From the NCBI RefSeq assembly GCF_000346485.2, contig NZ_KQ976354.1:1051031-1115030 (forward strand): 64,000 nt of DNA. The letters are read 5' to 3'. This document shows, piece after piece, positions 9,748 to 17,821 of the stretch (position 1 is its first letter; each line of letters begins with the position of its first letter). Made by a program: the position numbers and the translations under genes. Under the pieces are notes generated by a model. The model was given only the letters and a program-made list of their open reading frames with translations. It made no database searches and had not been told where the DNA came from. This DNA comes from Scytonema hofmannii PCC 7110 (GTDB taxonomy: Bacteria > Cyanobacteriota > Cyanobacteriia > Cyanobacteriales > Nostocaceae).

Positions 9748-10209
9748 GATCGCATAGTATCTGTAACTGACAATTTTCCGGCTTTAGTTCCCCAACAAGA
9801 CTCAGAACAACGCCCTTTTAAGGTCAGTTTTTTACTTCAGGATGAAGAAGCAAGAAAAATTATACCACAACTTGAGTCAGAGTTTCAGAAATGTGGTTTA
9901 ATAGTCAAATTAATTTACAGCAGTGGTATAGACTTGGACATTGTCCCTCCTCACAGCGATAAAGGTCAGGCAGTGCAATTTCTCCGCCAAAAGTGGAACT
10001 TTGTACCAGAGCAATCTGTTGTTTGTGGTGATTCGGGAAATGATATTGCTTTATTCGCTGCTGGTAAAGAACGGGGAATTATTGTTGGCAATGCTCGTCC
10101 AGAGCTACTTCAATGGCACAATGAAAATCCCGTTGACTATCACTACCTGGCACAAAACTTTTGTGCGGGTGGCATTCTAGAAGGATTGAAATACTTTGGA
10201 TTCTTATGA
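9604..10209 (+). pseudogene. Sucrose-phosphate phosphatase, 3' fragment of split gene
   Basis: C-terminal four fifths of the split spp, from ILYRELKEEK to the family-typical end [13 protein letters not shown]. It has the cap domain, HSDKGQAVQFL and CGDSGNDIALF but lacks HAD motif I with the nucleophilic Asp, so it cannot work alone even if started at the in-frame TTG at 9640. Its stop codon overlaps the ruvA start (ATGA), showing that spp and ruvA were one translation unit before the split. Excision by recombination between the 145-bp repeats would recreate an intact spp-ruvA operon. Confidence 0.88.
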
Positions 10210-10841
10210 TTAGTTATCTCAAAGGAATTGTTGCTGCTATCCAAAACAATGGCGCTCATCGTCATATCCTGACTCTTGAAGTCAATGGTATGGGGTATGA
10301 TTTGCAGGTTCCATCCCGACTGGCAAAGCAATTGCCGGAAATTGGTGGTGAGGTGCAAATTTTTACCCACTACCAAATTCGTGAAGAAGTACCTATGCTC
10401 TATGGCTTTGGTTCACCAGGAGAACGAGACGTGTTTCGGCATTTATTGGGTGTGAGTGGTGTGGGGGCGGCTTTAGCGATCGCACTTCTCGACACCTTAG
10501 AACTACCCGATCTCGTCCAATCAATTATCACAGCGAATATTCAACTTCTTATCCAAGCCCCTGGCGTTGGCAAGAAAACTGCCGAACGTTTGTGTTTAGA
10601 ACTCAAAAACAAGTTGATAGAGTGGCGCAAGTCCGCAGGCTTTTTTGTCGCCACAGGTGGTCCTGCGCCCGGAATTCTGGACGAAGTGCAAATGACTCTG
10701 TTGGCATTAGGTTATACTGCGGGTGAAGTCAGCCATGCCTTGCACGTAGTGAGCGAAAATATTGGGCTGCCAAAAGATGCTTTTGTGGAAGATTGGATTA
10801 AACAAGCGATCGCCCATTTAAGTAGCGAGTACAGTCAGTAA
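10206..10841 (+). CDS. ruvA: Holliday junction helicase subunit RuvA
   Basis: 211 residues beginning [11 protein letters not shown]. RuvA tetramers bind Holliday junctions and load the RuvB motor for branch migration. The N-terminal OB-fold (residues 1-65), two helix-hairpin-helix motifs ([14 protein letters not shown] and [17 protein letters not shown]) and the C-terminal RuvB-binding domain ([11 protein letters not shown]) are all present. The start at 10206 overlaps the spp stop by ATGA; in-frame codons further upstream belong to spp. The ruvA gene itself is intact, but its upstream operon partner is split by the 6-kb island. Confidence 0.95.
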   Translation: MISYLKGIVAAIQNNGAHRHILTLEVNGMGYDLQVPSRLAKQLPEIGGEVQIFTHYQIREEVPMLYGFGSPGERDVFRHLLGVSGVGAALAIALLDTLELPDLVQSIITANIQLLIQAPGVGKKTAERLCLELKNKLIEWRKSAGFFVATGGPAPGILDEVQMTLLALGYTAGEVSHALHVVSENIGLPKDAFVEDWIKQAIAHLSSEYSQ

Positions 10842-11055
10842 GTTATCAACAATATCTTGAGCCGCTCCTCGCTCTAAAGAGACGAGGATTCTGGCTAGAA
10901 GCTAATTTTTGTAGCTTGGTCTTTATATTATGCGCTTAATATATGACGGCATCAAATTTTGAAGGTATGACACGGGCAGCATTAGGGTTGTTAGCCCTCA
11001 CTTTAACGAGAACCCATTAGAATTAGGAAAACAGTTCTCACAACTTAGCAGAAAC

Positions 11056-11280
11056 ATGGATAGAATCACTGTTAGTCCTCAAGTTCATTTTGGTAAACCT
11101 TGTGTCGCTGGCACACGTATCACCGTACAAAGCGTTCTTGAGCTTTTGAATGAGGGGCTTTCGTTCAACGACATTATTCAGGATTACTATCCTGATTTGC
11201 AGATTGAGGATATTCGTGCTTGCTTGCAATACGCGATCGCGTTAGTGGTAGCTGAGGATATTTACCTTGTATCAGCTTAG
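11056..11280 (+). CDS. DUF433 antitoxin-like protein
   Basis: 74 residues of the DUF433 family (VHFGKPCVAGTRITVQSVLELL, helix-turn-helix-like YYPDLQIEDIRACLQYA). DUF433 proteins are usually the first gene of a pair with a DUF5615 PIN-like protein and are taken as VapB-type antitoxins. The expected partner starts 2 bp after the stop but is cut to 32 codons (next entry). The antitoxin itself looks complete. Confidence 0.85.
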   Translation: MDRITVSPQVHFGKPCVAGTRITVQSVLELLNEGLSFNDIIQDYYPDLQIEDIRACLQYAIALVVAEDIYLVSA

Positions 11281-11282
11281 GT

Positions 11283-11381
11283 ATGAGATTTCTAATTGAC
11301 CAAGATGTATACGCTGCGACAGCAAAATTTCTTGTTGATAGCACGAAAGTAGTGGGCTACTATTCTTGTAAGGCGTGTTGA
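11283..11381 (+). pseudogene. Truncated DUF5615 PIN-like toxin
   Basis: Begins MRFLIDQDVYAATAKFL, the typical start of DUF5615 PIN-like nucleases (first acidic residue in LIDQDV), then loses homology after about 20 residues and stops at codon 33. The rest of the roughly 110-residue domain is absent. It overlaps the end of the convergent gene at 11360. A remnant of the toxin of a DUF433/DUF5615 module. Confidence 0.72.
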
Positions 11382-11773
11382 ATATCTAAATAAGGAGAAT
11401 CAATATCTAATTGCCAATTCTCATCTATGAATTCTAGATTTTCATCATAAATAAGCTCCAAGTCGCCAATAGATTGTCTATTATTAGGGCTTAAATTATC
11501 TTCAACACCATTTCTAGAAACTGTGAGAATAAATTTCAATTGGAGAAAGCGCTTATTATGTGTTATGCCAATCGAACTACTAGTTAATTCAGCTTCGAGA
11601 GTGCGTGGTAGGGTAATTTCTTCATAATATTTATCCTGCTCATCCCAATAACCGCACACTTTATAATTACATAAAGAGAGATGTTCTTTAGCAAGTGTGT
11701 TGGCATCTATATTTTGTAATATTTCACTCAAATCATGCCAAACTGGGTGATTTTTTAATTCAATGCTAGTCAT
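11360..11773 (-). CDS. Hypothetical acidic protein, possible immunity protein
   Basis: 137 residues, acidic, no transmembrane segment or signal peptide. It starts MTSIELKNHPVWHDLSE, with a beta-rich middle (RFLQLKFILTVSR) and an acidic end. I do not recognise the family. It follows the 102-aa gene by 13 bp on the same strand, the toxin-then-immunity order seen for detached polymorphic-toxin ends; an acidic partner of a basic glycine-rich protein fits that picture. This is inference from arrangement only. Confidence 0.6.
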   Translation of the reverse strand: MTSIELKNHPVWHDLSEILQNIDANTLAKEHLSLCNYKVCGYWDEQDKYYEEITLPRTLEAELTSSSIGITHNKRFLQLKFILTVSRNGVEDNLSPNNRQSIGDLELIYDENLEFIDENWQLDIDSPYLDIQHALQE

Positions 11774-11786
11774 ATCTGATTTGGGA

Positions 11787-12095
11787 TTAATGTTCTGTTG
11801 CTAAACCAGGAAAGTGTAAAACTCCATCTATAAATCTGGCATGAAACCGACGGTCGCCGCCTTTTCCCATTACTTTCGATTTCAAATCGAAACCTTCTTC
11901 TTGAGAAGGAACAAGACCAATACTACCGCGTGAAGGAACTGGACCTTTCTCAATAGCTTTTAAATGTTTACTATTTTGGTCATATTTTATTCCCAGTTTA
12001 ATTTGTTCTTGACTAAAAGAAATTAGTAAATCACTCGTGTTTTGATATACAGTATCAGGCTGAATATCTTCCCAATTATTGGGTAGCGGTTCCAT
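11787..12095 (-). CDS. Hypothetical protein, possible orphan toxin C-terminal domain
   Basis: 102 residues. The C-terminal half is basic and glycine-rich (VMGKGGDRRFHARFIDG) and ends shortly after HFPGLATEH, a look shared with C-terminal toxin modules of polymorphic toxins. The N-terminal part (PLPNNWEDIQPDTVY) has no recognisable domain. No secretion signal and no delivery domains are present, so if toxin-derived it is an orphan cassette. The downstream gene, 13 bp away, would be the immunity candidate. Confidence 0.55.
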   Translation of the reverse strand: MEPLPNNWEDIQPDTVYQNTSDLLISFSQEQIKLGIKYDQNSKHLKAIEKGPVPSRGSIGLVPSQEEGFDLKSKVMGKGGDRRFHARFIDGVLHFPGLATEH

Positions 12096-12247
12096 TTAAT
12101 TGATTCAGTTGTGAAAGATAAACCTAACCTACTACGGTTGAAATCATACAGATGTACTCTATCAAATTTTGCTTATTGCTCTCAGAAGAAAGCTGCATCT
12201 TAGATTTTATCACCGCCATCGCTTTATGATTTCGGATAATTCAGATC

Positions 12248-12580
12248 CTAATTCTCAATCTCCATTTCCAAATCTTTAAAATTAGTAATTGACACTTCAA
12301 CATCAGGAAATTTTGCTGTTATCTTCAATTCTCCTCCCATTGCTTCAATAACTTGTCGTAAATGACTTACATATATATCAGTATGATTCTCTAATCTAGA
12401 AATAGCATGTTGTCTAAACTGTAATTCTTCAGCTAATTTAGCTTGAGATATTTTTAAAGCTTGACGTAATTCAGCCAGTGCCATTTCTTCTTTTAATTTT
12501 GCTGTTTGAACAGCAATTTTTGCTTTTCTTTCAGGAGAAAAATCTTTAGTTAGTTTGCTAAATTTGTGGTGTTTTGTCAT
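12248..12580 (-). CDS. higA: HigA-family antitoxin, XRE helix-turn-helix
   Basis: 110 residues with a Cro/C1-type helix-turn-helix at about 45-95 (LKISQAKLAEELQFRQHAISRLENHTD) and the MGGELKITAKFP segment typical of HigA-like antitoxins. It is translated from an ATG overlapping the toxin stop by 4 bases (ATGA), in toxin-first order as in higBA modules. It should bind its toxin and repress the shared promoter upstream of 12936. Confidence 0.85.
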   Translation of the reverse strand: MTKHHKFSKLTKDFSPERKAKIAVQTAKLKEEMALAELRQALKISQAKLAEELQFRQHAISRLENHTDIYVSHLRQVIEAMGGELKITAKFPDVEVSITNFKDLEMEIEN

Positions 12581-12936
12581 ATCAAACCCTCCCTAGTAAT
12601 TTCTTGAAGATACTCTTCATAAAGACGATCTGCTATGGGAATATATTTATCATAAAATTGGTCATCTCCTGTTTTATCTCCACCGATAAGTAAAATTGCA
12701 ACTCGTCGAGGATCGAAGGCATAAAATATTTTAATTGGGTTACCACAACTTTGAATGCGTAATTCTCTCAGATGAGAGTGCTTTGAACCTTTAACACCAG
12801 ATGAATAAGGAAAAGGCAATTGTGTACCCTTTTCTTCTAGTAATTGAACAACACTGACAATATCATCTTGTTGTTCTTCGCTAAGAGTTTGCCACCAAAT
12901 TTCAAACTCATTGGTATACTCTATTTCCCAATTCAC
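12577..12936 (-). CDS. higB: HigB-family toxin (RelE/Gp49-like)
   Basis: 119-residue RelE-superfamily toxin of the Gp49/HigB group: WEIEYTNEFEIWWQTL, LPFPYSSGVKGSKHSHLRELR and IKIFYAFDPRRVAILLIGGDKTG. Such toxins cut mRNA at the ribosome. Length is normal and no stop or frameshift is seen, so this is one of the intact modules in the window. The antitoxin gene follows with a 4-bp overlap. Confidence 0.86.
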   Translation of the reverse strand: MNWEIEYTNEFEIWWQTLSEEQQDDIVSVVQLLEEKGTQLPFPYSSGVKGSKHSHLRELRIQSCGNPIKIFYAFDPRRVAILLIGGDKTGDDQFYDKYIPIADRLYEEYLQEITREGLI

Positions 12937-13147
12937 TCTCTATTTTATTAGATATAAATAATATATCATAAACCCAGTTGGTCAATATCTACAACCAGTG
13001 ATGCTTTTTTGAAGAATATTGTAGTTTAACTTTAATTTTATAACTCCTTACAGGCAGGTTTTACCAATGGCTCTGAACTGGGTTAGATGGTGAAGTCAGG
13101 ACACGCTTAATTTAACATCAGGTTGTAGAGTTGTTGATTCAGATATT

Positions 13148-14812
13148 TTAATTTCTACCACTTGGTGGTTTAACCAAGGTTAATTTGACTTCCTTAGTCA
13201 TCCAGTTGTCAGGTTTCCGACGCAGTGCTGAACCATCAGAAGGTACGTATTCTATATTTTCATCTTGCCATCGCTCTGATTGACGAGAATAAACGTTGTC
13301 CATTGAACGGTTGGGCGCACCAGATAATGCTGTAGAACGAGTAGAACGAGTGACAGGTGGAGCATCAAGTCCTTTTTGTGCAAGTAAACTCGCATCAAAA
13401 TCTTTGTCACTGACAATTAACTTGAAAATATCATTGTATTCGGTGACTCCACTATTTAAATACGCTCTGGGAATGACTAGATCTAATGTCTCACTTGTTG
13501 TGCTTGATGGTATGAAGCCATCACTTGATTTCTTCGATAAAACTATACTTCCTCTCTCCGTGAAAAATTCAGGAATACTTATTGAATAATTACCTGCTAA
13601 TTCTACTATTTGAAAGTAGATGTCTTGCTTGCTGTGATTGGTTACTTTGAGTTTTATCTCTGGTGGTATCCACCTATTATTCTTGAAAGTGTATTCGCCA
13701 CGCAAATCAGCAGTTATTTTTGAAGAATACTCTCTACCATCAGAGATAATAATAACTTCTAGATCCACATCACCTGGTTGGATTTGGCTAGTCTGTGGAG
13801 TTTTCAATTCTAGAACATTCGTCCAACGTACAACGTGTTCTAAACGTTTGATGATTTGGACTGCACGCTGTTGAGTATATCCTTGGTTATCGGGAACGAG
13901 TGGAATTGGTGCGACTATTGAGCGTTGATCGCTCGCTTGATTAATCCAGTATTGACCTTGATGTGCTTCTAGCTCGTAATAAGCATTTTCAGATGATTCG
14001 GCTTCTTGAATAAACAAAGATGGTTTGCCCTCATTAGGCCCTGTTAGAGCCGTTCGAGCAAGTTCTATACCTTGCTCGTCCCCTACAAAATTCACTTTCA
14101 TTTGAGGAATAGGTACGCTGATGATAACTGCCCAGTAAGGCTCATCTAAAGATAGTAGAGAACTATCAGTTATGAATTCAACTTTGCTACTCTCTAATTG
14201 TACCCTAGTTACGACAGCCTGACAAATGGCATCAGAAATATCGCTCAACTGTTCTGGTTGAGTTCCTTGTGGAAAAATTGCTAATACAGTCTCTCCTTCA
14301 GTTGTTGGACGAATACCGTGTAAAGCACCGCCGTTAATAACCCAATCACTGTAAACTTTAGTGTTATAAGTGAGAGTAAAGTGATTCAACCGTTCGCCTG
14401 CTCCACCTCCCAAGAAGGTTTGTGCTAAATCTTCTGCAAGTGCTTCTATTTGAGGTGATTGATCGGTGACTTTACTGAGGATTAAAGCATGGACATCTTG
14501 GAATAAATCAGCATAGGATAATTTACCATTGGTGCGTTGCAATGCTTGAGTGAAAAAGTAAGAGAAAGCACCACGTCCTTTACCATCTTCACCTGTTTGC
14601 TCTTTTGCTGTTTGATGGGAACGACAAGCAGCGATCGCAATATGCCTTGGTGGCTCATAGCTCGCGCTCAAACGGTATTTCAGCCATTCTTCTGGAAAAA
14701 TAAAATCTTGTAAATCTCTGACTAGTCTATCTGTAGAGATTTGACGTTCCGCTACAGTTGAATCTCGCGGTGCCGCACCAGAGTGAGAGCAGTCCGTACT
14801 GTAACTTTTTGG
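13148..14812 (-). pseudogene. Caspase-like (peptidase C14) protein, N-terminal half deleted
   Basis: The minus-strand frame is open from 14812. It enters the caspase fold at the catalytic-Cys motif DCSHSG (14777-14794), then HIAIAACRSHQTAKE and GRGAFSYFFTQAL, the last part of the p20/p10-like domain. A long C-terminal region of about 400 residues of unknown beta-rich structure follows (TQPEQL..., YFQIVELAGNYSISIP) up to 13148. The start of the caspase domain with the catalytic His is absent. Upstream, the truncated MoxR gene reads through the same DNA in another frame to 14752. The simplest reading is a deletion joining the middle of a MoxR gene to the middle of a caspase gene, out of frame. 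A TTG at 14671 could start a shorter product without the catalytic Cys. Confidence 0.78.
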
Positions 14813-15471
14813 TCACTTAGCTTTTTAGATAAGCGAGCTAGCTCTGGAATTTCAAATTCCCCTTCTTCAAATAAATTCAGCAAATCGTTGGGTAGATTAA
14901 TATCACTTTTGTCTATTTCATCAATGAGAAGTACTCGTGGAAAATTAGAAGGTAAAAACGCTGTACCGACAGAGTTAAGCTGAATGTATTCACCTATGTT
15001 TTGGCTATTATTACTATCTTTATCTGCTAGTTGTGCATCTTGAAGTCGTGCGATCGCATCATAGCGATAAAGCCCTTCTTGTAAAGTTGAGCGTGCGGTA
15101 ATAGGCCAAAGTAGTACTGGACCGAGCTTAAGTTCATAAGCAACAGCATAAGCAAGGGAAGTTTTACCACTTCCAGGTTTACCAGTTACTAGCAATGGTC
15201 TTCGTAAATAAAGAGCAGCATTAACAGCGTCTACAACATCGCTGTGTTGTTCTGTCTGGATACGAAAATTCTTACCTCGTTCCTGGTTTCTTGTATTTTC
15301 TTTGTCTATTTCTTGAAATTTTTGCCAATGAGCGTCGATTTTACCACGAGCTACAGCACTTTTATCTATATTACTGAACTTGCGCCAGTTAGGTGGATCG
15401 GGAAGGTCTTCAATTGCATTGTGCTGTTCCCTATTGCCTTGAAAAATTCTCCACTCTGTCAAATCTCCCAT
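14752..15471 (-). CDS. MoxR-family AAA+ ATPase, C-terminally truncated
   Basis: Starts at ATG 15471, with AAGGAG seven bases upstream; an earlier ATG at 15501 lacks this. Walker A ([15 protein letters not shown]) and Walker B ([19 protein letters not shown]) are intact, and [16 protein letters not shown] is typical of MoxR ATPases of VMAP-type operons. The reading then runs into caspase DNA ([15 protein letters not shown]) and stops, so sensor 1, the arginine finger and the lid are lost; about 239 aa remain of roughly 330 or more. It sits between the VMAP gene upstream and the caspase remnant downstream, all on one strand. ATPase cycling is unlikely without the missing parts. Confidence 0.82.
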   Translation of the reverse strand: MGDLTEWRIFQGNREQHNAIEDLPDPPNWRKFSNIDKSAVARGKIDAHWQKFQEIDKENTRNQERGKNFRIQTEQHSDVVDAVNAALYLRRPLLVTGKPGSGKTSLAYAVAYELKLGPVLLWPITARSTLQEGLYRYDAIARLQDAQLADKDSNNSQNIGEYIQLNSVGTAFLPSNFPRVLLIDEIDKSDINLPNDLLNLFEEGEFEIPELARLSKKLSDQKVTVRTALTLVRHREIQL

Positions 15472-15577
15472 TTTGCTAACTCCTTGTAGCTTACATTTCA
15501 ATATAAAGGATTACTTCGGAAACCTACGTTGTTGATTTTGCTGTATAACTGCAGTTTCTAATTCTCCTAAATAAGTA

Positions 15578-17044
15578 TCAGGTAGGACTTGTCAAACACG
15601 AGCTTATATCCCTTAAAAAATCTGGTTCTAGCACTGGTTCTTCAAATAAAATACCTAGATTATATCCATATCTTCGTTTTTTCTGCACCTCTTGAAATAA
15701 AAGATTGAAGTCAGCTAATGATTCAAATGTAATAATTTGTTCTACTGCATCTTGTAAATTAGGCTTGGTAATTTCATTAGCTCTTGTCCATATAATGATA
15801 GGAATTCCAGAGCTAATAATATCTATAGCAATAGCTTGAAGTATCCCTCTACGTTCTTCATTGGAAACAGATTCTGAGCATATTAGCTTTAATCCTATTT
15901 TTTCTTGTAAGTTATGTTTAAGATTGTTACAGTTAGTGTCATTAATTTCATTCAAATATTCAAATGCATCTTCAAGAATCTGAGAATTGAAGTCTTCGCG
16001 TAATTTATTCAGTCTCTCGATGCCTCCTCTTAGCGAATTGCGTAGTTTTGGCAATATAAGTCGTTCATAAGAGCGCACTACAACTTTATATTCTTCTCCA
16101 ATAAAAGATTTATTTTTATGACCACCTAGACCTGAAATATTATCTAATAAAAGTGAAATAGTCCATTTTTCTATTTCTTCATACCAGTACTTGTAAGGCA
16201 GAAAAAATTCAATAGTCAATTCGTAAAATTCATTTGTCTTCCGCTCAAGTATTTCTTCACTTTTACGGATAAATAACTCTACTGGTATTTCGAGTTTATT
16301 AAATTCAACTTTACCTCCTTTTTGTGAATCATTTATATCAATAGGCTCGATCTCCCACTCGTTATCATTCAATCTTTTATAATATAGGTATCCCTTAATC
16401 ATGCATTCAGCATCAATTATAATCAAAAGATAAGGGAGAACTTTGTTATTTATTTGTTTTTTTGAAAATTTTGAAAGTTGTACCTTATGTTGTTGTGCTA
16501 CCTTCTCAACATTGTTTTTTAATTCTTGTCTCACTGAAGTTTCTACTTTTTCTTCTTCTAATAACGAGTAAGCAAAATTTAACATTATTGAATTTTCTGG
16601 ATAATCTATAAAAAATATTTTTGCTAAACTCTTTATATCTTTAATATTGCTAGTAGTATGATGTATCTCTGCTTCATAAGGTAAAATTTTGCAACATAAG
16701 TTTTTACATATTTCAAAGTTATTATTCTTTTCAAAATTCTTAAGAATAGGCATTAGATATTTACAAAAAAAATCAGCTAGTGGGAACAATTCTTTGGCAA
16801 ATTCAATTAGTTTTTTGTTTCCAGGATTTGTACAAATAGCACCTAATATGAGGTCAATAGTCCATCCTTGACTTTCTGCTGTCTGAATTAATTCAAATAC
16901 TAAATCGTTTAAGTTATTGGGTATAGTTATCTCATTTAGGTTTTTCTCACATTCATAAAAAACAAGTTGTTGAAAAGCATTGAGACTTGGAAAAGCATCC
17001 TGCAAAGCTTCTGATAGTTTTTTACGATAACCAGGAATTGACAT
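15578..17044 (-). CDS. EAD1-VMAP protein (vWA-MoxR-associated) of ternary conflict system
   Basis: 488 residues. The N-terminal ~90 residues match effector-associated domain 1 (YRKKLSEALQDAFPSLNAF, ECEKNLNEIT, LIQTAESQGW, NPGNKKL), a death-like adaptor that recruits effectors with a matching domain. The middle fits VMAP-M, and the C-terminal ~240 residues fit VMAP-C (FFLPYKYWYEEIEKW, VRSYERL, LGILFEEPVLEPDFL). VMAP proteins are the hub of ternary systems with a MoxR ATPase and a protease effector; the next two genes downstream are exactly those. No catalytic site is expected in VMAP. The protein looks complete; a coding-like frame just after its stop (about 15515-15592) hints at a possible frameshift at the very end. 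Confidence 0.82.
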   Translation of the reverse strand: MSIPGYRKKLSEALQDAFPSLNAFQQLVFYECEKNLNEITIPNNLNDLVFELIQTAESQGWTIDLILGAICTNPGNKKLIEFAKELFPLADFFCKYLMPILKNFEKNNNFEICKNLCCKILPYEAEIHHTTSNIKDIKSLAKIFFIDYPENSIMLNFAYSLLEEEKVETSVRQELKNNVEKVAQQHKVQLSKFSKKQINNKVLPYLLIIIDAECMIKGYLYYKRLNDNEWEIEPIDINDSQKGGKVEFNKLEIPVELFIRKSEEILERKTNEFYELTIEFFLPYKYWYEEIEKWTISLLLDNISGLGGHKNKSFIGEEYKVVVRSYERLILPKLRNSLRGGIERLNKLREDFNSQILEDAFEYLNEINDTNCNNLKHNLQEKIGLKLICSESVSNEERRGILQAIAIDIISSGIPIIIWTRANEITKPNLQDAVEQIITFESLADFNLLFQEVQKKRRYGYNLGILFEEPVLEPDFLRDISSCLTSPT

Positions 17045-17821
17045 AATTTTTTCTACAAGGATTTGATGTGTTTATTAATAAGTTAACCGATATTTTTTCA
17101 TTATTAATGCTCTTATTGATGAATTCTATACAAACAATATAGAGAGATCATATGATAAGAACATTCCTTTAGTGATTACCCACTTATAAATTTATTTTTA
17201 TTCCACAAATAGAAGTTATTATACGATACAATAATATCATCATTGGCTTTGCTAAGCAATTAGTAAATTAAATTACTCAAAATTGCAGCAAACTTAATAG
17301 TAGCAGTAACCGCAAACCATAGAATACCGATACAGTAGTCCAACAAGAGGAAAATCTAGTTGTTTTTTGTTGGACACCTTAGTATCTTATATCTCCACTC
17401 GAACAAACTAGTTTTTTGCGATCGCTGTGTAAAGTATTGCTGTTAATGACCAACTCATCATAATCTTGAGTGTTATGGGTGGAGTAAAGTAATTTAAATA
17501 CTCATCTGCTATACCTCCTAAGAAGGTTTGTTCTCAATCTAGCGTAAGTTTTTTGAGCCATAGATACTAACCTTCTAAAAGCTTCTAGATTGAAAAAAAC
17601 AATTTTCTTTATATATTAGGTGTCAGCAACTTTAACTTATGCACAAGTAGTATTCGTAAATTCAAGTTACGTAAAATTAATAAGCTGATTTTAATAAAAT
17701 GTAATATTCTGATACATATATAGCAATATTATTATATTTATGAAACACAAATAGGGTAGAAAATACTTAAAAAAATGGATGTTCTGCAAAAAATATGTAG
17801 TGGAAAAATGACTATTCGCGA
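17045..17821. other. Intergenic stretch with remnants
   Basis: AT-rich region upstream of the VMAP gene and downstream of the SDR-LRR gene. No intact gene is visible. A decayed piece of a second caspase-type gene lies at 17426-17550; the rest shows nothing I can name. Confidence 0.5.
17426..17550 (-). pseudogene. Remnant of a second caspase-type gene
   Basis: The plus-strand text here aligns with 14317-14440 inside the caspase gene. Shared landmarks include GTGTAAAG, GTTAAT, GTGTTAT, GAGTAAAGT and CCTAAGAAGGTTTGT (CCCAAGAAGGTTTGT in the intact copy). Identity is roughly 70% by eye with small gaps, and the frame is broken. It indicates a former tandem paralogue on the other side of the VMAP gene. 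Confidence 0.6.

Noticed and set aside
3353-10209. Idea that the spp island is a typical heterocyst excision element
   Set aside because: Those elements carry a site-specific recombinase gene and short core repeats; here there is no recombinase and the repeat is 145 bp, so homologous recombination is the better model.
10862-10890. Hairpin CCTCG...CGAGG after ruvA as a terminator
   Set aside because: The stem is short and no T-run follows, so an intrinsic terminator is not supported.
10943-11020. 25-codon frame MTASNFEGMTRAALGLLALTL
   Set aside because: Resembles a small membrane peptide but has no ribosome site or recognisable family; too short to support.
15515-15592. Open frame LPDTYLGELETAVIQQNQQ after the VMAP stop
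   Set aside because: May be the true VMAP C-terminus after a frameshift, but an in-frame stop just upstream and lack of an alignment prevent a call; mentioned only as a possibility.
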